From an uncultured Eubacteriales bacterium (GTDB lineage Bacteria > Bacillota > Clostridia > Christensenellales > Aristaeellaceae), in assembly GCA_902782795.1 (NCBI GenBank), contig CACZOT010000061.1:1-5285 (forward strand): a stretch of 5,285 nt of DNA. The letters are read 5' to 3'. This document shows positions 5,064 to 5,285 of this stretch, one piece after another; positions within the stretch are counted from its first letter, which is position 1, and each line of letters opens with the position of its first letter. Below the pieces are notes generated by a model. The model was not told where the DNA came from and made no database searches. It was given only the letters and a program-made list of their open reading frames with translations. The translations under genes and the position numbers were made by a program.

Positions 5064-5285
5064 TTACGGTTCTGCTTTGTATCCTGCGACGGAGTACCCC
5101 GCGGCGGCCACGGCCCTGCGCAGGGTCTGCTCGTCCGGGGGCGTCTTCGTGCGCACTTCGGCGCGGCGTGCGCCGAAGCGGACCACCGCCCAGGTGCCCT
5201 CCAGGGCGTTCAGGGCATTGGCGACACGGCGCGCGCAGTTCTCGCAGGTCATGCCGCCGATCTCCAACTCGGCGCGGTAGGGGTA
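5064..5285 (-). CDS. Heavy-metal-associated (HMA, CopZ-like) domain protein, 5' end outside window
   Basis: The visible 73 residues form one HMA domain, the ferredoxin-like fold that carries copper or another soft metal in metallochaperones and at the N-terminus of P1-type ATPases. The metal-binding loop GGMTCENC (GMTCxxC) holds the two Cys ligands, and the chain ends in the typical LRRAVAAAGYSV helix-strand. The frame stays open to base 5285, reading YPYRAELEIGGM, so the start lies beyond the window. A TTG at 5265-5267 could in theory initiate but has no Shine-Dalgarno and would cut into the first beta strand. It may be a free chaperone of 70-80 aa or the C-terminal domain of a longer protein. 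The tail after the domain is short (AGYKAEP). It converges on the zinc-finger gene across the shared hairpin at 5027-5059. HMA assignment is firm; the metal is not known. Confidence 0.88.
   Translation of the reverse strand, partial: YPYRAELEIGGMTCENCARRVANALNALEGTWAVVRFGARRAEVRTKTPPDEQTLRRAVAAAGYSVAGYKAEP

Noticed and set aside
5265..5267. TTG as the start of the HMA protein
   Set aside because: There is no Shine-Dalgarno, the frame stays open to the window edge, and the upstream residues continue the first beta strand of the domain.

Overview
The window is GC-rich DNA that looks like the genome of a Gram-positive anaerobe of the class Clostridia, of gut or rumen type. This is inferred from the strong AAGGAGG-type ribosome binding sites, from protein families I recognise from Clostridia, and from the style of the signal peptide on the first gene. 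No rRNA, tRNA, CRISPR array, insertion sequence or phage gene is visible. Every gene is intact except the two cut by the window edges.

Layout: (1) 1-901, minus strand: the N-terminal 300 residues of a secreted family-5 (Opp/Dpp-type) ABC transporter substrate-binding protein. It has a near-consensus promoter at 1002-1030 and two inverted repeats in its leader. (2) 1178-2207, plus strand: a two-gene unit made of a 135-aa four-cysteine protein with an internal lipoprotein-type segment and a 206-aa PflA-like radical SAM protein one base downstream. It ends in a strong terminator at 2220-2242. (3) 2244-3577, plus strand: a new consensus-like promoter, directly after that terminator, drives a 423-aa PlsC-type acyltransferase fused to a zinc ribbon and an unassigned C-terminal region. 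(4) 3635-5025, plus strand: a cytoplasmic GH27 alpha-galactosidase whose stop codon overlaps the start of a 71-aa four-cysteine zinc-finger-like protein. A hairpin at 5027-5059 ends the unit and probably also serves the convergent gene. (5) 5064-5285, minus strand: the C-terminal 73 residues of a heavy-metal-associated (HMA, CopZ-like) domain protein that enters from the right edge.

The window reads as several small transcription units rather than one pathway. The alpha-galactosidase has no signal peptide, so it would act on galactosides already imported. Some family-5 binding proteins carry alpha-galactosides, but the divergent one here lies 2.7 kb away and its ligand cannot be read from sequence. 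The least explained part is the pair at 1178-2207: a small Cys-rich, possibly lipidated or membrane-anchored protein coupled to a minimal radical SAM enzyme, with no glycyl radical enzyme in view. The link is a hypothesis from gene order, not a demonstrated system.
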